Position numbers and translations under genes: made by a program. Source: Xenophilus sp003671765 (GTDB lineage: Bacteria > Pseudomonadota > Gammaproteobacteria > Burkholderiales > Burkholderiaceae_C). Taken from it: a DNA stretch of 64,000 bases. The stretch lies in contig CP166702.1 of NCBI GenBank assembly GCA_051414805.1, forward strand, positions 2,852,001-2,916,000. The letters run 5' to 3'. The notes beneath the pieces were generated by a model. The model saw only the letters and a list, made by a program, of their open reading frames with translations. It was not told the DNA's origin and did not search any database. This document shows, piece after piece, positions 1 to 8,384 of the stretch (the stretch's first letter is position 1; every line of letters starts with the position of its first letter).

Positions 1-1
1 G

Positions 2-1246
2 CGGCGCTTCTCGGCCGACGACGGCACGCTGATCCAGGAAGTGGCGCAACGCGCCGCGCTGGCCCTGGACAACGTGCGCCTGCTCGCACAGGCGCGCACC
101 GCGCAGAAGGCGGCCGAGGATGCCAACCAAGCCAAGGACGAATTCCTCGCCATGCTGGGCCACGAACTGCGCAACCCGCTGGCGCCGATGGCGCTGGCGC
201 TGCAGCTGATGCAGCGGCGCGATGCGCAGGCCTTTCCGCGCGAGCGGCAGATCATCGACCGCCAGGTGCGGCACCTCTCGCGCATGGTGGACGACCTGCT
301 GGACGTGTCGCGCATCGTCTCCGGCAAGATCGTGCTGCGGCCCGAGACGGTGGACCTGCGCGACGTCGTCGCGCGGGCGCTGGAGCTGACCCTGCCGGCG
401 CTGCAGCAGCGCGGCGAGATGCCCGAGGTGAAGCTGCCGGCCGAGCCGGTGCTGGTGCATGGCGATCTGTTGCGGCTGGCCCAGATCGTGGGCAACCTGC
501 TCAACAACGCCGCCAAGTTCACCGACCCCGGCCGCGCGATCCGGGTGGTGCTGGCGGTCGATCCCTCGGCACGCGACCCGCAGGCGGTCCTGCAGGTCAT
601 CGACGAGGGCATCGGCATCGCGCCCGATCTGCTGCCGCAGGTCTTCGAACGCTTCGTGCAGGGCCAGCAGCCGCTGCAGCGTGCGGCGGGCGGGCTCGGC
701 CTGGGCCTGGCGATCGCGCAGAGCCTCGCGCGGCTGCACGGCGGCGCCATCGGCGTGCGCAGCGACGGCGTGGGCCAGGGCAGCACCTTCGAGCTGCGCC
801 TGCCGCTGCTGATGGGTGCGGAGGTGGCCGTGGACGCCGCCGAAGCGCCGCCCGCGCCGACCCGCACGCTTGCGCTGCTGGTGGTCGACGACAACCGCGA
901 CGCGGCCGACGCGCTGGCGAGCTGGCTCGAACTCGAGGGCCACCGGGTGCGCACCGCCTACTCGGCCGAGGAGGCGCTCGCGGCGCTGGCCGAGGCGCCG
1001 GCCGACGGCGCCGTCGTCGACATCGGGCTGCCCGGCATGAGCGGCCACGAGCTGGCGACGCAGCTGCGCGGCCAGCCGGCAACGCAGGCCATGGCGCTGA
1101 TCGCGCTCACCGGCTACGGCCGCGAGGCCGACCGCCGCAAGGCGCTGGGTGCGGGCTTCGACGACCACTTCGCCAAGCCGGCGCAGGTGGAGATCCTGCT
1201 GGCGCGGCTGGTGGAGCTGGATGGGCAGCGGCGCGCGCCGGCGTGA
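2..1246 (+). CDS. Hybrid sensor histidine kinase/response regulator (5' truncated by window edge)
   Basis: The reading frame is open from the first bases, so the N-terminus lies outside the window. The visible part begins with the end of what looks like a GAF domain (EVAQRAALALDNVRLL), followed by a short coiled linker, a HisKA dimerisation domain with H-box FLAMLGHELRNPL (phospho-acceptor His codon at 161-163), an HATPase_c domain (N-box NNAAKF, then DEGIGI and GGLGLGLAI glycine boxes), and a C-terminal receiver domain (VVDDNRDAADAL; acceptor Asp in VVDIGLPG at 1019-1021). The arrangement is that of a hybrid kinase whose own receiver either feeds a phosphorelay or modulates the kinase. No DNA-binding output domain follows and no partner regulator is visible downstream. 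The stimulus cannot be inferred because the sensory half is missing. Family assignment is firm. Confidence 0.93.
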   Translation, partial: RRFSADDGTLIQEVAQRAALALDNVRLLAQARTAQKAAEDANQAKDEFLAMLGHELRNPLAPMALALQLMQRRDAQAFPRERQIIDRQVRHLSRMVDDLLDVSRIVSGKIVLRPETVDLRDVVARALELTLPALQQRGEMPEVKLPAEPVLVHGDLLRLAQIVGNLLNNAAKFTDPGRAIRVVLAVDPSARDPQAVLQVIDEGIGIAPDLLPQVFERFVQGQQPLQRAAGGLGLGLAIAQSLARLHGGAIGVRSDGVGQGSTFELRLPLLMGAEVAVDAAEAPPAPTRTLALLVVDDNRDAADALASWLELEGHRVRTAYSAEEALAALAEAPADGAVVDIGLPGMSGHELATQLRGQPATQAMALIALTGYGREADRRKALGAGFDDHFAKPAQVEILLARLVELDGQRRAPA

Positions 1247-1295
1247 GATTCCAGAGCCAAGTCGGCCCGCAGCCCGTGTCCGGCGAGTGCAGGAT

Positions 1296-1312
1296 GCTAT
1301 CGAAAAGATAGC
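1296..1312. repeat. 17-bp palindrome GCTAT-N7-ATAGC, copy a
   Basis: GCTATCGAAAAGATAGC is a perfect inverted repeat between the convergent ends of the histidine kinase and the phosphoethanolamine-transferase-like gene. A GC-rich flank lies on its left side, as at other copies. It may act as a hairpin for both transcripts, but there is no T-tract. Confidence 0.8.
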
Positions 1313-1327
1313 AACCGGTCCCTTGTC

Positions 1328-2980
1328 TCAGTCCGTGAACGAGCGCACCGCCATCGGCAGCGTCGGCGCTTCCCAGCGGTAGCCGGCGGCCAGCACGTCG
1401 CGCTCGGTGCGCAGGCCGTTCCAGCGCAGCGCGAGCAGGTCGGCCAGCGTCCAGGCGGCCCAGTCGGCGCGGAAGGGGCGCAGGGCCGCCTCGGCGGGCG
1501 GCGCGGCCTCGGCCGGCGGCGGCTGGTTGCGCCACACCAGGGCGGGGATGCGGTAGCCCGACTCGGTGCTGGGGCTGTGGCCGGCGCGGTCGCTGCCGTG
1601 GCCCACTTCCTGCCCGTGGTCCGACAGGTACATCCAGGCGCGGTAGCCGTCGGTGCGGCCCACGGTGCGGGTGAGTTGCAGCATCTCGCCCACCACGAAG
1701 TCGTGGTACAGCAGTGCGGCGTCGTACTCCTGCCGGAAGCGCCGCACCCAGGCGGAACGGCCGCTCTTCGCCATGTCGGATTCCACGGCGTCGACCTCGT
1801 CGTCGAAGGGGTTCTGGCCCGGCGGGAAGCGCAAGGTGTAGTGCGGGTGCGCGCCCAGCAGGTGCACGATGATCAGCTTGCGCTCGGCCGGGTCTTCCAG
1901 CGCCTCCTGCACGCAGTCCAGCAGCTCGCTGTCGAGCGAGGCGCTGGCGCGGCCGGGGGTGCGGTTGACGATGTCGACCACGTCGGCCAGGCGTGCATGC
2001 TGCTGCTCGATGGCGACGTCGTCGTGGTTGCTCATCCACCAGGTCTTGTAGCCGGCCGCGCGGGCCATGGCCAGCAGGTGCTGTGGGTCTGCGCGGTCGG
2101 GCTCGCCGAATGCGAACAGGTTGCGCAGCGCGGGCAGGGTGCTGGCATCGACCGACCAGGCGTTGCGCAGCACCGTGAGCTGCTCGCCCAGCTGCCGCTG
2201 CTGCGCCTGCAGGCGCGGCGTGGTGGCGCGCCGGTAGCCGTACAGGCCCAGGTTGTCGCGGTTGATGCTGTCGGTGATGACCAGCACCACCGTCGACGGC
2301 CCCTCGCGCGCGATCACCGGTGCCGCGGCGCGGGCACGGGCCAGGGCCGCATCGCGCACGCGCTGCTGGTCGGCCCAGCCGGCACGCAGGGTGTCGAGCT
2401 GCGACTGCCAGCCGCTCCAGAACAGCACCGGGTGCAGGCGGCGCCAGGGCTTGCTCGCATAGGCCACGCCCGACAGCAGCAGCACCGCTGCCAGGCCGGC
2501 CGCGGCCCATCGCGACAGCCGCGCCGACGGGCCGCGCCGCCCGCGTGCCGCCAGCCGCCACGCGCAGGCCACCGCGGCCAGCACGGCCAGCAGCCACAGC
2601 AGCGCGGTGCGCCAGTGCATCGACAGGTATTCCGCGCTCTCGCGCGGGTTGGTGTTGGCGGCGGCGCCCAGCACCAGCGCGCCATCGGGCGCGGACTGGT
2701 AGGTGTCGAGCAGGTAGGCACGCACCACGCCGTCGAGCGCGAAGGCCAGGACCCACAGCGTGACGGCCGCCTGCCGCAGGCGGTGCATGCCGGCACTGCG
2801 CACCGGCCAGGACAGCCAGGCCAGCAGCGGCAGCGCCAGGACGAGCAGTTGCGCGACGCGCCGCCCGTCGTGGCCCAGCACGATCACGCTGGCCAGCAGG
2901 GCCGCCAGTGCGCCGAGCGCGGGCCAGAAGCGGCGTGAGGAGGCAGCCGGCGCCGGGCCGGTGGCGGGGAGGGTGACCAT
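1328..2980 (-). CDS. Phosphoethanolamine transferase / sulfatase-fold inner-membrane protein
   Basis: About 550 aa. The N-terminal 180 residues are hydrophobic, with about four to five membrane segments (two before the ARRGRR-like basic stretch and more after it), followed by a periplasmic alkaline-phosphatase-fold domain. The nucleophile region reads VITDSINRDNLGLYGYRRATTP, aligned here piecewise: TDS-INR-DN and LYGY match the CptA-type GESTNR...LYGY block, with Ser as nucleophile and Asp where Glu is usual. Further metal-site segments HLLGAHPHY and YLSDHGQEVGHGS are present. The family (EptA, CptA, YhbX) transfers phosphoethanolamine to lipid A, core or other envelope glycans. I prefer the ATG at 2980; an upstream in-frame GTG at 3028 would add 16 residues, and neither start has a good ribosome site. 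The substrate is unknown. Confidence 0.82.
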   Translation of the reverse strand: MVTLPATGPAPAASSRRFWPALGALAALLASVIVLGHDGRRVAQLLVLALPLLAWLSWPVRSAGMHRLRQAAVTLWVLAFALDGVVRAYLLDTYQSAPDGALVLGAAANTNPRESAEYLSMHWRTALLWLLAVLAAVACAWRLAARGRRGPSARLSRWAAAGLAAVLLLSGVAYASKPWRRLHPVLFWSGWQSQLDTLRAGWADQQRVRDAALARARAAAPVIAREGPSTVVLVITDSINRDNLGLYGYRRATTPRLQAQQRQLGEQLTVLRNAWSVDASTLPALRNLFAFGEPDRADPQHLLAMARAAGYKTWWMSNHDDVAIEQQHARLADVVDIVNRTPGRASASLDSELLDCVQEALEDPAERKLIIVHLLGAHPHYTLRFPPGQNPFDDEVDAVESDMAKSGRSAWVRRFRQEYDAALLYHDFVVGEMLQLTRTVGRTDGYRAWMYLSDHGQEVGHGSDRAGHSPSTESGYRIPALVWRNQPPPAEAAPPAEAALRPFRADWAAWTLADLLALRWNGLRTERDVLAAGYRWEAPTLPMAVRSFTD

Positions 2981-3056
2981 GTGGGCCGGGATTCTGCCGA
3001 GCGGCCCGGTCCCGCCCGTCTCAATCACCCCGCAGCGGCCGGGGCATCGGCGGCGT

Positions 3057-3734
3057 TCAGCGCACGAAGCGATCGACCCAGCCCGTCACCCACGCCGCAA
3101 GCAAGGCCAGGTGCGCCACCACCGTCGCCGCGTACATGCGCAGGAACTCGGCCTTGCTGGACTTGTGCCGCAGGCCCTGCTGCGCCACGCGCGCGGCCGG
3201 CCAGCCGCCCAGCAGGGCGAAGAGATGCAGCGTGTTCTCGGGCGTGCGCTGCCGGCCGGCCTCGGCCGCGCGCTTGTCGATCCAGTAGGCGACGAAGGTG
3301 GCGAGGTTCAGCGCCGCGAGCGCGGCCACCAGCCAGGCGGGCAGGCGATGCGTTGACAGGCCGAATGCAAGCAGGGCCGCCCAGAGCAGCAACGCGACCC
3401 ACCAGGCGGCGCCGAGGCGCGACGGCGCGCGAGAGCCGCCACGCCGGCGAGCCGCCGCAGGGCGCGCATCGCCACCGCGCCGGGGCTCGCGCGTCGGGCC
3501 GGCGGATGGGCGACTCGACTGGGCAGCGGTGGCGCCCACGGGCTGCACGGCCATGGCGCGCGGCCCCTTGCCGCCGACCTCGATGCGCTCGAACTGCACG
3601 GCGGTGCCGACCTGCGGCTCGAAGCCGGCGCGCCAGTCGCGCACGTGGAAGAACACGTCCTGGCTGTCGCCGGTTCGGATGAAGCCGAAGCCGCGGGTGG
3701 CGTCCCACTGACGCACGGTGCCGGTGGACCTCAT
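3057..3734 (-). CDS. Cold-shock domain / DUF1294 membrane protein
   Basis: 225 aa. Residues 1-65 form a cold-shock (CSD) fold with the RNA-binding motifs GFGFI and DVFFHV; a low-complexity Arg/Ala/Pro linker follows, then a DUF1294 membrane domain with about three helices and the conserved YWIDKRAAEAGRQRTPE and LGGWPAARVAQQGLRHKSSK motifs. The fusion of a nucleic-acid-binding CSD to DUF1294 is a recognised proteobacterial architecture whose function is not established. Its ATG overlaps the stop of the upstream CoA-transferase gene by four bases (ATGA), so translation is probably coupled, although no functional link is obvious. Confidence 0.88.
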   Translation of the reverse strand: MRSTGTVRQWDATRGFGFIRTGDSQDVFFHVRDWRAGFEPQVGTAVQFERIEVGGKGPRAMAVQPVGATAAQSSRPSAGPTREPRRGGDARPAAARRRGGSRAPSRLGAAWWVALLLWAALLAFGLSTHRLPAWLVAALAALNLATFVAYWIDKRAAEAGRQRTPENTLHLFALLGGWPAARVAQQGLRHKSSKAEFLRMYAATVVAHLALLAAWVTGWVDRFVR

Positions 3735-4612
3735 GTGGCGTCCGGTGCGAGCGTGTGCAGCGGGATGTCGCGCGCGTGTGCGAGCGCATCGAGCGCGGCG
3801 CGCGTCTGGCCCGCGAGCCAGGCGGCGATGGCGCGGTGCGTGGCGGCGTCGGCCATGTCGGCGGGCGGCATCCCGGCCGCATCGCACAGCCGCGCGGCGA
3901 AGTGCGGCTCCAGCGCCGCCACGGCCACGCGGCCATCGGCACAGGGGTAGACGCGGTAGCCGGCATGGGCACCGCCGACGGCGCCGGCCGGCACCGTCAG
4001 GCCCCAGGTGCGCGGCAGCGCGAGCCATTGCGCGGCGTCGTTCAGCGCCACCTCGTGGTGCACGCCGCGGCCGGTGGCGCGCGCCTGGATCACGGCCTGG
4101 AGCACGGCCTCGCTCGCGAGCAGGGCACCGCCCATGTCGGCATAGAGCGTGGGCGGTAGCGCGGTGCCGGTGACGAGGCCGGCGTCGGCCAGGTAGGTGA
4201 GGTCGTGACCCGGCTCCTCGGCGCGCGCGCCGGCGGCACCGACGATGGCCACCTGCGACAGCCGCGGGTGGCGGGCCTGCAGGGCAGCGCGATCGAGCCC
4301 GAGCTTGGCGAGCGCGGAGGGGCGGAAGGACGTCAGCAGCACGTCGGTGCGGGCCAGCGCCTCGTGCAGCGCGGCCTGGCCCTCGGGCTGTTTCAGGTCC
4401 ACCGTGCGCACGTCGACGCCGGCGTGCAGCGCGGCATAGGCGGTGATGTTGTAGTGCCGCATGGGGTCGCCGGCCGGCGGCTCGAACTTGAGGCATTCGG
4501 CGCCCATCGCGCGGCAGCGCATCAGCGCCGCGGGGCCGGGAAGGTTGAGCGCGAGGCTCAGCACGCGCACGCCGGCCAGCGGCTGGAAGGACGGGGGCGG
4601 GGCGTCGGACAT
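3731..4612 (-). CDS. CaiB/BaiF family III CoA-transferase or 2-methylacyl-CoA racemase-like protein (short)
   Basis: 293 aa, clearly shorter than the usual 350-400 aa of family III CoA-transferases. The N-terminal Rossmann-type block (LAGVRVLSLALNLPGPAAL, then GAECLKFEPPAGDP) and the segment GHDLTYLADAGL match alpha-methylacyl-CoA racemases, in which this His and the Asp of the following ADMGG block (here YADMGGALLAS) are the catalytic pair; both are present. The reaction would be proton abstraction at C2 of a 2-methylacyl-CoA, but a transferase role cannot be excluded. A strong GAGGAG site precedes the ATG. The gene overlaps the downstream CSD/DUF1294 gene by ATGA. Confidence 0.85.
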   Translation of the reverse strand: MSDAPPPSFQPLAGVRVLSLALNLPGPAALMRCRAMGAECLKFEPPAGDPMRHYNITAYAALHAGVDVRTVDLKQPEGQAALHEALARTDVLLTSFRPSALAKLGLDRAALQARHPRLSQVAIVGAAGARAEEPGHDLTYLADAGLVTGTALPPTLYADMGGALLASEAVLQAVIQARATGRGVHHEVALNDAAQWLALPRTWGLTVPAGAVGGAHAGYRVYPCADGRVAVAALEPHFAARLCDAAGMPPADMADAATHRAIAAWLAGQTRAALDALAHARDIPLHTLAPDAT

Positions 4613-4632
4613 GCGGGGCGTCTCCTCGGGAT

Positions 4633-4649
4633 GCTATGAATTCGGTAGC
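4633..4649. repeat. 17-bp palindrome family, copy b (imperfect)
   Basis: GCTATGAATTCGGTAGC, one mismatch from the GCTAT-N7-ATAGC form, just upstream of the CoA-transferase gene. It is followed by a GC-rich inverted segment (about 4655-4680), as in copy e. It lies in the divergent intergenic region shared with the SDR gene. Confidence 0.7.
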
Positions 4650-4817
4650 TTCTCGCGCAGGCGGGGCGCGCGCTGCGGGCCCGTTCGGCTTGAAACCTTG
4701 GAGGCGATTGTCGCCAGGGCGGCGCGGCGCGCGATGAGCCGGATTTGACAAGCGCCGCGGCGCCGCGCCCGCTAGCATGGCCCACGCATCGCTCGTTCAC
4801 GATTCACAGGAGACACC

Positions 4818-5720
4818 ATGTTCGATTCCCAACTCATGCGCGGGCAGCGCATCCTCGTCACCGGCGGCGGCACCGGCCTGGGCAAGTCCATGGCCGAGCG
4901 GCTGCTCGGGCTGGGCTCCGACATCGCGATCTGCGGGCGCCGCCAGTCGGTGTGCGAAGAGACGGCTGCGCAGTGGCGCACGCAGTTTCCCCAACGGCGC
5001 ATCGACACCTTCGGCGTCGACATCCGCGTGGCCGCAGCGGTGGAGGAAATGGTCGAGTCGCTGTGGCAGAGCGGCGGCCTCACCGGCCTCATCAACAACG
5101 CGGCGGGCAACTTCGTCTCGCCGACGGAGGCGCTGTCCTCGCGCGGCTTCGACGCCGTGGCCAACATCGTCTTCCACGGCACCTTCTACGTGACGCAGGC
5201 GGTGGGCAAGCGCTGGATCGCCGACACCCGCGCGGGCCGATGGAAGGCCGGCGACCCGATGCGCAGCGTGATGAGCATCATCACCACCTGGGTCGACAAC
5301 GGCGGCCCCTACGTCGTGCCCTCGGCCATGAGCAAGGCCGGCATCGAGGTCATGACCAAGTCGCTGGCGGTGGAGTGGGCACGGTGGGGCGTGCGGCTGA
5401 ACTGCATCGGTCCGGGCGAGATTCCCACGGAAGGCATGAGCAAGCGCCTGAACCCCGGCGAGGAACCTGGCGAGCGGACGAAGAAGGCGAATCCTCAAGG
5501 CCGCGTGGGCGAGATGCGCGAGCTGCAGAACCTGGCCACCTTCCTCATGGCGCCGGGCCAGTGCGACTGGCTCACCGGCCAGAGCATCATGATGGACGGC
5601 GGCCAGGCCCTGGCCACGGGCGGCAACTTCTACGAGCTGCGCCAGTGGAGCGACGCCGACTGGATGGCCGCGCGCGAACGCATCGAGGCGCAGAACCAGA
5701 AGGACAAGGCGCAGCGCTGA
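4818..5720 (+). CDS. SDR oxidoreductase, 2,4-dienoyl-CoA reductase-like
   Basis: 300 aa. A classical SDR Rossmann fold is present: NAD(P)-binding TGGGTGLGKSM at residues 15-25, CGRR (NADP preference is likely) and LINNAAGNF near residue 94. The canonical YxxxK active site is replaced: four residues before the Lys of PSAMSKAGIE there is Ser, not Tyr. The same substitution is characteristic of mitochondrial/peroxisomal-type 2,4-dienoyl-CoA reductases, and NNAAGNF.SPTE, VVPSA and LAVEWARWGVR.N.IGPG also resemble that family. The likely role is auxiliary beta-oxidation of unsaturated acyl-CoAs. An AGGAG site (CAGGAGACACC) precedes the ATG. The gene is single, between divergent and convergent neighbours. 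Confidence 0.87.
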   Translation: MFDSQLMRGQRILVTGGGTGLGKSMAERLLGLGSDIAICGRRQSVCEETAAQWRTQFPQRRIDTFGVDIRVAAAVEEMVESLWQSGGLTGLINNAAGNFVSPTEALSSRGFDAVANIVFHGTFYVTQAVGKRWIADTRAGRWKAGDPMRSVMSIITTWVDNGGPYVVPSAMSKAGIEVMTKSLAVEWARWGVRLNCIGPGEIPTEGMSKRLNPGEEPGERTKKANPQGRVGEMRELQNLATFLMAPGQCDWLTGQSIMMDGGQALATGGNFYELRQWSDADWMAARERIEAQNQKDKAQR

Positions 5721-5742
5721 GCCGCGCGGCGGCGCTGCCGCA

Positions 5743-6987
5743 TCAGCGCGGCACCGCCGCCGCGCCCACCACCCGGGCGCGCCCGGCACCCGCGCCGGCC
5801 ATGGCGAGCACGACGCCGATGGCGACGAAGAGCAGGGCGCTGGCGCGGAAGCTCCCCGTCCACGCACGCATCAGGCCGACCAGCATCGGCCCGGTGGCCG
5901 CCACGAGGTAGCCGACACCCTGCGCCATGCCTGACAGCTGCGCCGCGACGCGCGCGTCGGGCGAGCGCATCACGATCAGGGTCAGCGCCAGCGCGAAGGT
6001 GCCGCCCTGCGCCACGCCGAGCAGCACCGCCCACAGCCACACCGTGGGCAGCGGCGCGAACATCGCGCCGAGCAGCGCCGCCAGCGTGAGCACCGTCAGG
6101 CCGACGGCCAGGCCGATCTGGTGGCGCTGGCGCTGCGCCAGTGCGGGGATGACCAGGCAGACGGGGACCTGCACCAGCACCGACAGCGAGACGACGAAGC
6201 CGGCCGTCGCCGCTGCGAGTCCGCGCTCGCGCAGGATCGGCGCGAGCCAGCCCATCACCGAGTACGCGAGGGCCGACTGCAGGCCCATGAAGAAGGTCAC
6301 CTGCCAGGCCAGCGGGTCGGTCCACAGGCCACGCACGCGGTAGTCGGCATCGCCGGGCTGCGGGCCGGCCGGCAGGGCGAAGGGCACCCACAGCAGCAGC
6401 GCCACCGCCGCGGGCACCGCCCAGATCGCCAGCGCACCGGCCCAGTCGGTGCCGAGTGCATGCTGCAGCGGCACGGTCATGCCGGCGCCGCTGGCCGCAC
6501 CGCCGCACACGGCCATGGTGTACAGGCCCATCATCAGCGCCGGGCGGCGGTCGAAGTCGCGCTTGACCAGTGCCGACAGCAGCACGTTGGCCACCGCGAT
6601 GCCCACGCCCGCGAGCGCCGAGGCCAGGAACAGCGCCGGCACCTGTGCCGTGCCGCGCAGCGCGGTGCCCGCCGTGATCAGCACCATGCAGGCCAGCAGC
6701 GTGCGCTCGATGCCCACCCGCCGCCCCAGCCAGGGCGCCACCATCGCGAAGGCGCCCAGGCAGATCACCGGCAGCGTGGTGAGGGCGCTCGCCGTGGCGG
6801 CCGACATGCCGGTGCCGGCCACGATGTCGGGCAGCACCACCGAGAGGCTGGAGAACACCGGGCGCATGCTGAAGGCGATCAGCACGATCGCCGCACCGAG
6901 CATCAGCAGGCCGGCGCGGTCGCGGCCGGGGGCTGTGGGTCGGACAGGAGGGGCGGGGCGGGCGGGGGAAAGGTGATCGGCAGGCAT
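5743..6987 (-). CDS. MFS transporter, CynX/NimT-type
   Basis: 414 aa with about twelve hydrophobic segments. The start of helix 1 region (AFSMRPVFSSLSVVLPDI) and the APWLGRRVGIERTL loop after helix 2 match the CynX/NimT (cyanate/2-nitroimidazole transporter) branch of the major facilitator superfamily. It is predicted to be an inner-membrane proton-coupled exporter or importer of small organic anions; the substrate is unknown. The N-terminal 25 residues are Pro/Arg-rich and cytosolic. The gene converges on the SDR gene, with only about 20 bases between the stops, so no room is left for a full intrinsic terminator. Confidence 0.9.
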   Translation of the reverse strand: MPADHLSPARPAPPVRPTAPGRDRAGLLMLGAAIVLIAFSMRPVFSSLSVVLPDIVAGTGMSAATASALTTLPVICLGAFAMVAPWLGRRVGIERTLLACMVLITAGTALRGTAQVPALFLASALAGVGIAVANVLLSALVKRDFDRRPALMMGLYTMAVCGGAASGAGMTVPLQHALGTDWAGALAIWAVPAAVALLLWVPFALPAGPQPGDADYRVRGLWTDPLAWQVTFFMGLQSALAYSVMGWLAPILRERGLAAATAGFVVSLSVLVQVPVCLVIPALAQRQRHQIGLAVGLTVLTLAALLGAMFAPLPTVWLWAVLLGVAQGGTFALALTLIVMRSPDARVAAQLSGMAQGVGYLVAATGPMLVGLMRAWTGSFRASALLFVAIGVVLAMAGAGAGRARVVGAAAVPR

Positions 6988-7069
6988 GCGGCCGGCGATC
7001 CTGCCACAGGCACCACATCGGTGCAGGCGCGGGGCCGAAGCCCGCGCCGGCGGACGGGACGGCAGCGGC

Positions 7070-7321
7070 TCAGGCGCGCGGCCTGCCGGGCAGGTCGCCT
7101 TCCTTCAGCCGGCGGCCGACCAGCACCTCGCCCGTGTCGCGGTTGACGCGGCCCACCTGCGTGCCGTCGGCGAGGCGCAGTGCGCACTGCGCATCCTCGG
7201 TCGCCGGGCCGTCACCGGTCAGCTCGGCACTCACCGTGAGGCGCAGCGCCGGCGGGAACATCGACAGCGGATAGGTGCGGAACGCACGGCCCCACATCCA
7301 GCTTTTCTTCGGGTCTTGCAT
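7070..7321 (-). CDS. Small conserved-type hypothetical protein (83 aa)
   Basis: 83 aa, not recognised as a named family. It starts MQDPKKSWMWGRAFRTYPL and has no signal peptide or membrane helix. The C-terminal half (LADGTQVGRVNRDTGEVLVGRRL) looks like a small beta-rich fold. No strong ribosome-binding site is visible before the ATG. It sits between the MFS gene and msrA, all on the minus strand, 48 bases after the msrA stop. Codon use is like that of its neighbours, which supports a real gene. Confidence 0.6.
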   Translation of the reverse strand: MQDPKKSWMWGRAFRTYPLSMFPPALRLTVSAELTGDGPATEDAQCALRLADGTQVGRVNRDTGEVLVGRRLKEGDLPGRPRA

Positions 7322-7369
7322 GCGCAGAGTATCGGCATCCGCGGCGGGCGGCGGGCGCCGCCGTCGGGC

Positions 7370-8116
7370 TCAGCCCCTGGCCCGTCCGTGGAACAGCACC
7401 GGCGTCTCGCGGTAACGGTCCGGGAAGGTCTTCCTGAGGTTCTCGATCTTCGGCAGGTCGTTGACGACGATGTACGGCTCGCCGGGGTTGCGCGTGAGGT
7501 AGTCCTGGTGATAGCCCTCGGCGGGGAAGAAGGGCTTGCCCGACTCGATCGTGGTGACGATCGGTGCGTCGAAGCTGCGCGCCCGGTCGAGCTGGGCGAT
7601 GTAGGCCCTGGCGATGCGCGCCTGCTCCGCATCCTGGGCGAACACGGTCGAGCGGTATTGCGTGCCATGGTCGGGCCCCTGGCGGTTCAACTCGGTCGGG
7701 TTGTGCGCCACCGAGAAGAAGATCTGCAGCAGCCTTCCATAGCTGACCTCTTGCGGGTCATAGGTGATCTGCACGGCTTCCGCGTGGCCGGTGGTTCCCG
7801 AGCCGACGACCTCGTAGCGGGCCGTCTGGGGCGCACCGCCGGCGTATCCGGAGACCGCGTTGGCCACGCCCTTCACATGCTGGAACACGCCCTGCACGCC
7901 CCAGAAGCAGCCGCCGGCCAGCACGGCGGTCGCCGTGCTCGCGCCGCCCGGTGCGGCCGGGTCGTCGGCGGGCGGGGGAATGACGACGGCGCGTTCGGCC
8001 GCCATGGATGCGACCCCCCAGCCTGCCCATCCCAGCAGCGCGGCCGTACCGAGGAAGGCCGTGCGGCGTGTCCAGCCCGTGGCCGTGGTGGATCGTGTCG
8101 TCTCGTCGAGTCTCAT
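7370..8116 (-). CDS. msrA: Peptide methionine (S)-S-oxide reductase, exported
   Basis: 248 aa. The catalytic GGCFWG motif (nucleophile Cys) lies near residue 69, followed by the family blocks GYAGG, YEVVGSGTTGHAEAV, FF.VAHNPTELNRQGPDHGTQYRS and GYHQDYL. It reduces the S epimer of methionine sulfoxide. The protein has a leader of about 35 residues, RRTAFLGTAALLGWAGW, Tat-like but with one residue more than the RRxFLK consensus, so export to the periplasm by Tat or Sec is likely. The ATG at 8116 is chosen because AAGGAAG precedes it at good spacing; the frame extends further upstream without support. No further Cys after GGCFWG is evident, which suggests regeneration by an external thiol system. 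Confidence 0.93.
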   Translation of the reverse strand: MRLDETTRSTTATGWTRRTAFLGTAALLGWAGWGVASMAAERAVVIPPPADDPAAPGGASTATAVLAGGCFWGVQGVFQHVKGVANAVSGYAGGAPQTARYEVVGSGTTGHAEAVQITYDPQEVSYGRLLQIFFSVAHNPTELNRQGPDHGTQYRSTVFAQDAEQARIARAYIAQLDRARSFDAPIVTTIESGKPFFPAEGYHQDYLTRNPGEPYIVVNDLPKIENLRKTFPDRYRETPVLFHGRARG

Positions 8117-8384
8117 GTGGATGCTTCCTTGGTGGGACGGGTGCCGCAGCGCGATCGCACTGCGTCTGTCTCGAGTTCGTGCCGCGATCCGCGAAGTTAC
8201 ACCCCGGAGTTCCCCCGGCCCTGCATCGATGACGACGAGGGCTGCAAGGCCGCGTCCCACCGGCGCGAGCAGCTATGCTTTCGGTCCCAATTCGGGCCGC
8301 TGCGGCGCACGGCACTGCAGCGCCGGCAGGGCCGTGCGATGCTCGCCACCCACGAGCCCGACACCCACACGACAAGGCCTTGCC

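Noticed and set aside
8117..8260. Longer N-terminus for MsrA
   Set aside because: The extra residues have no family match and the ATG at 8116 has a good ribosome site and starts the signal peptide.
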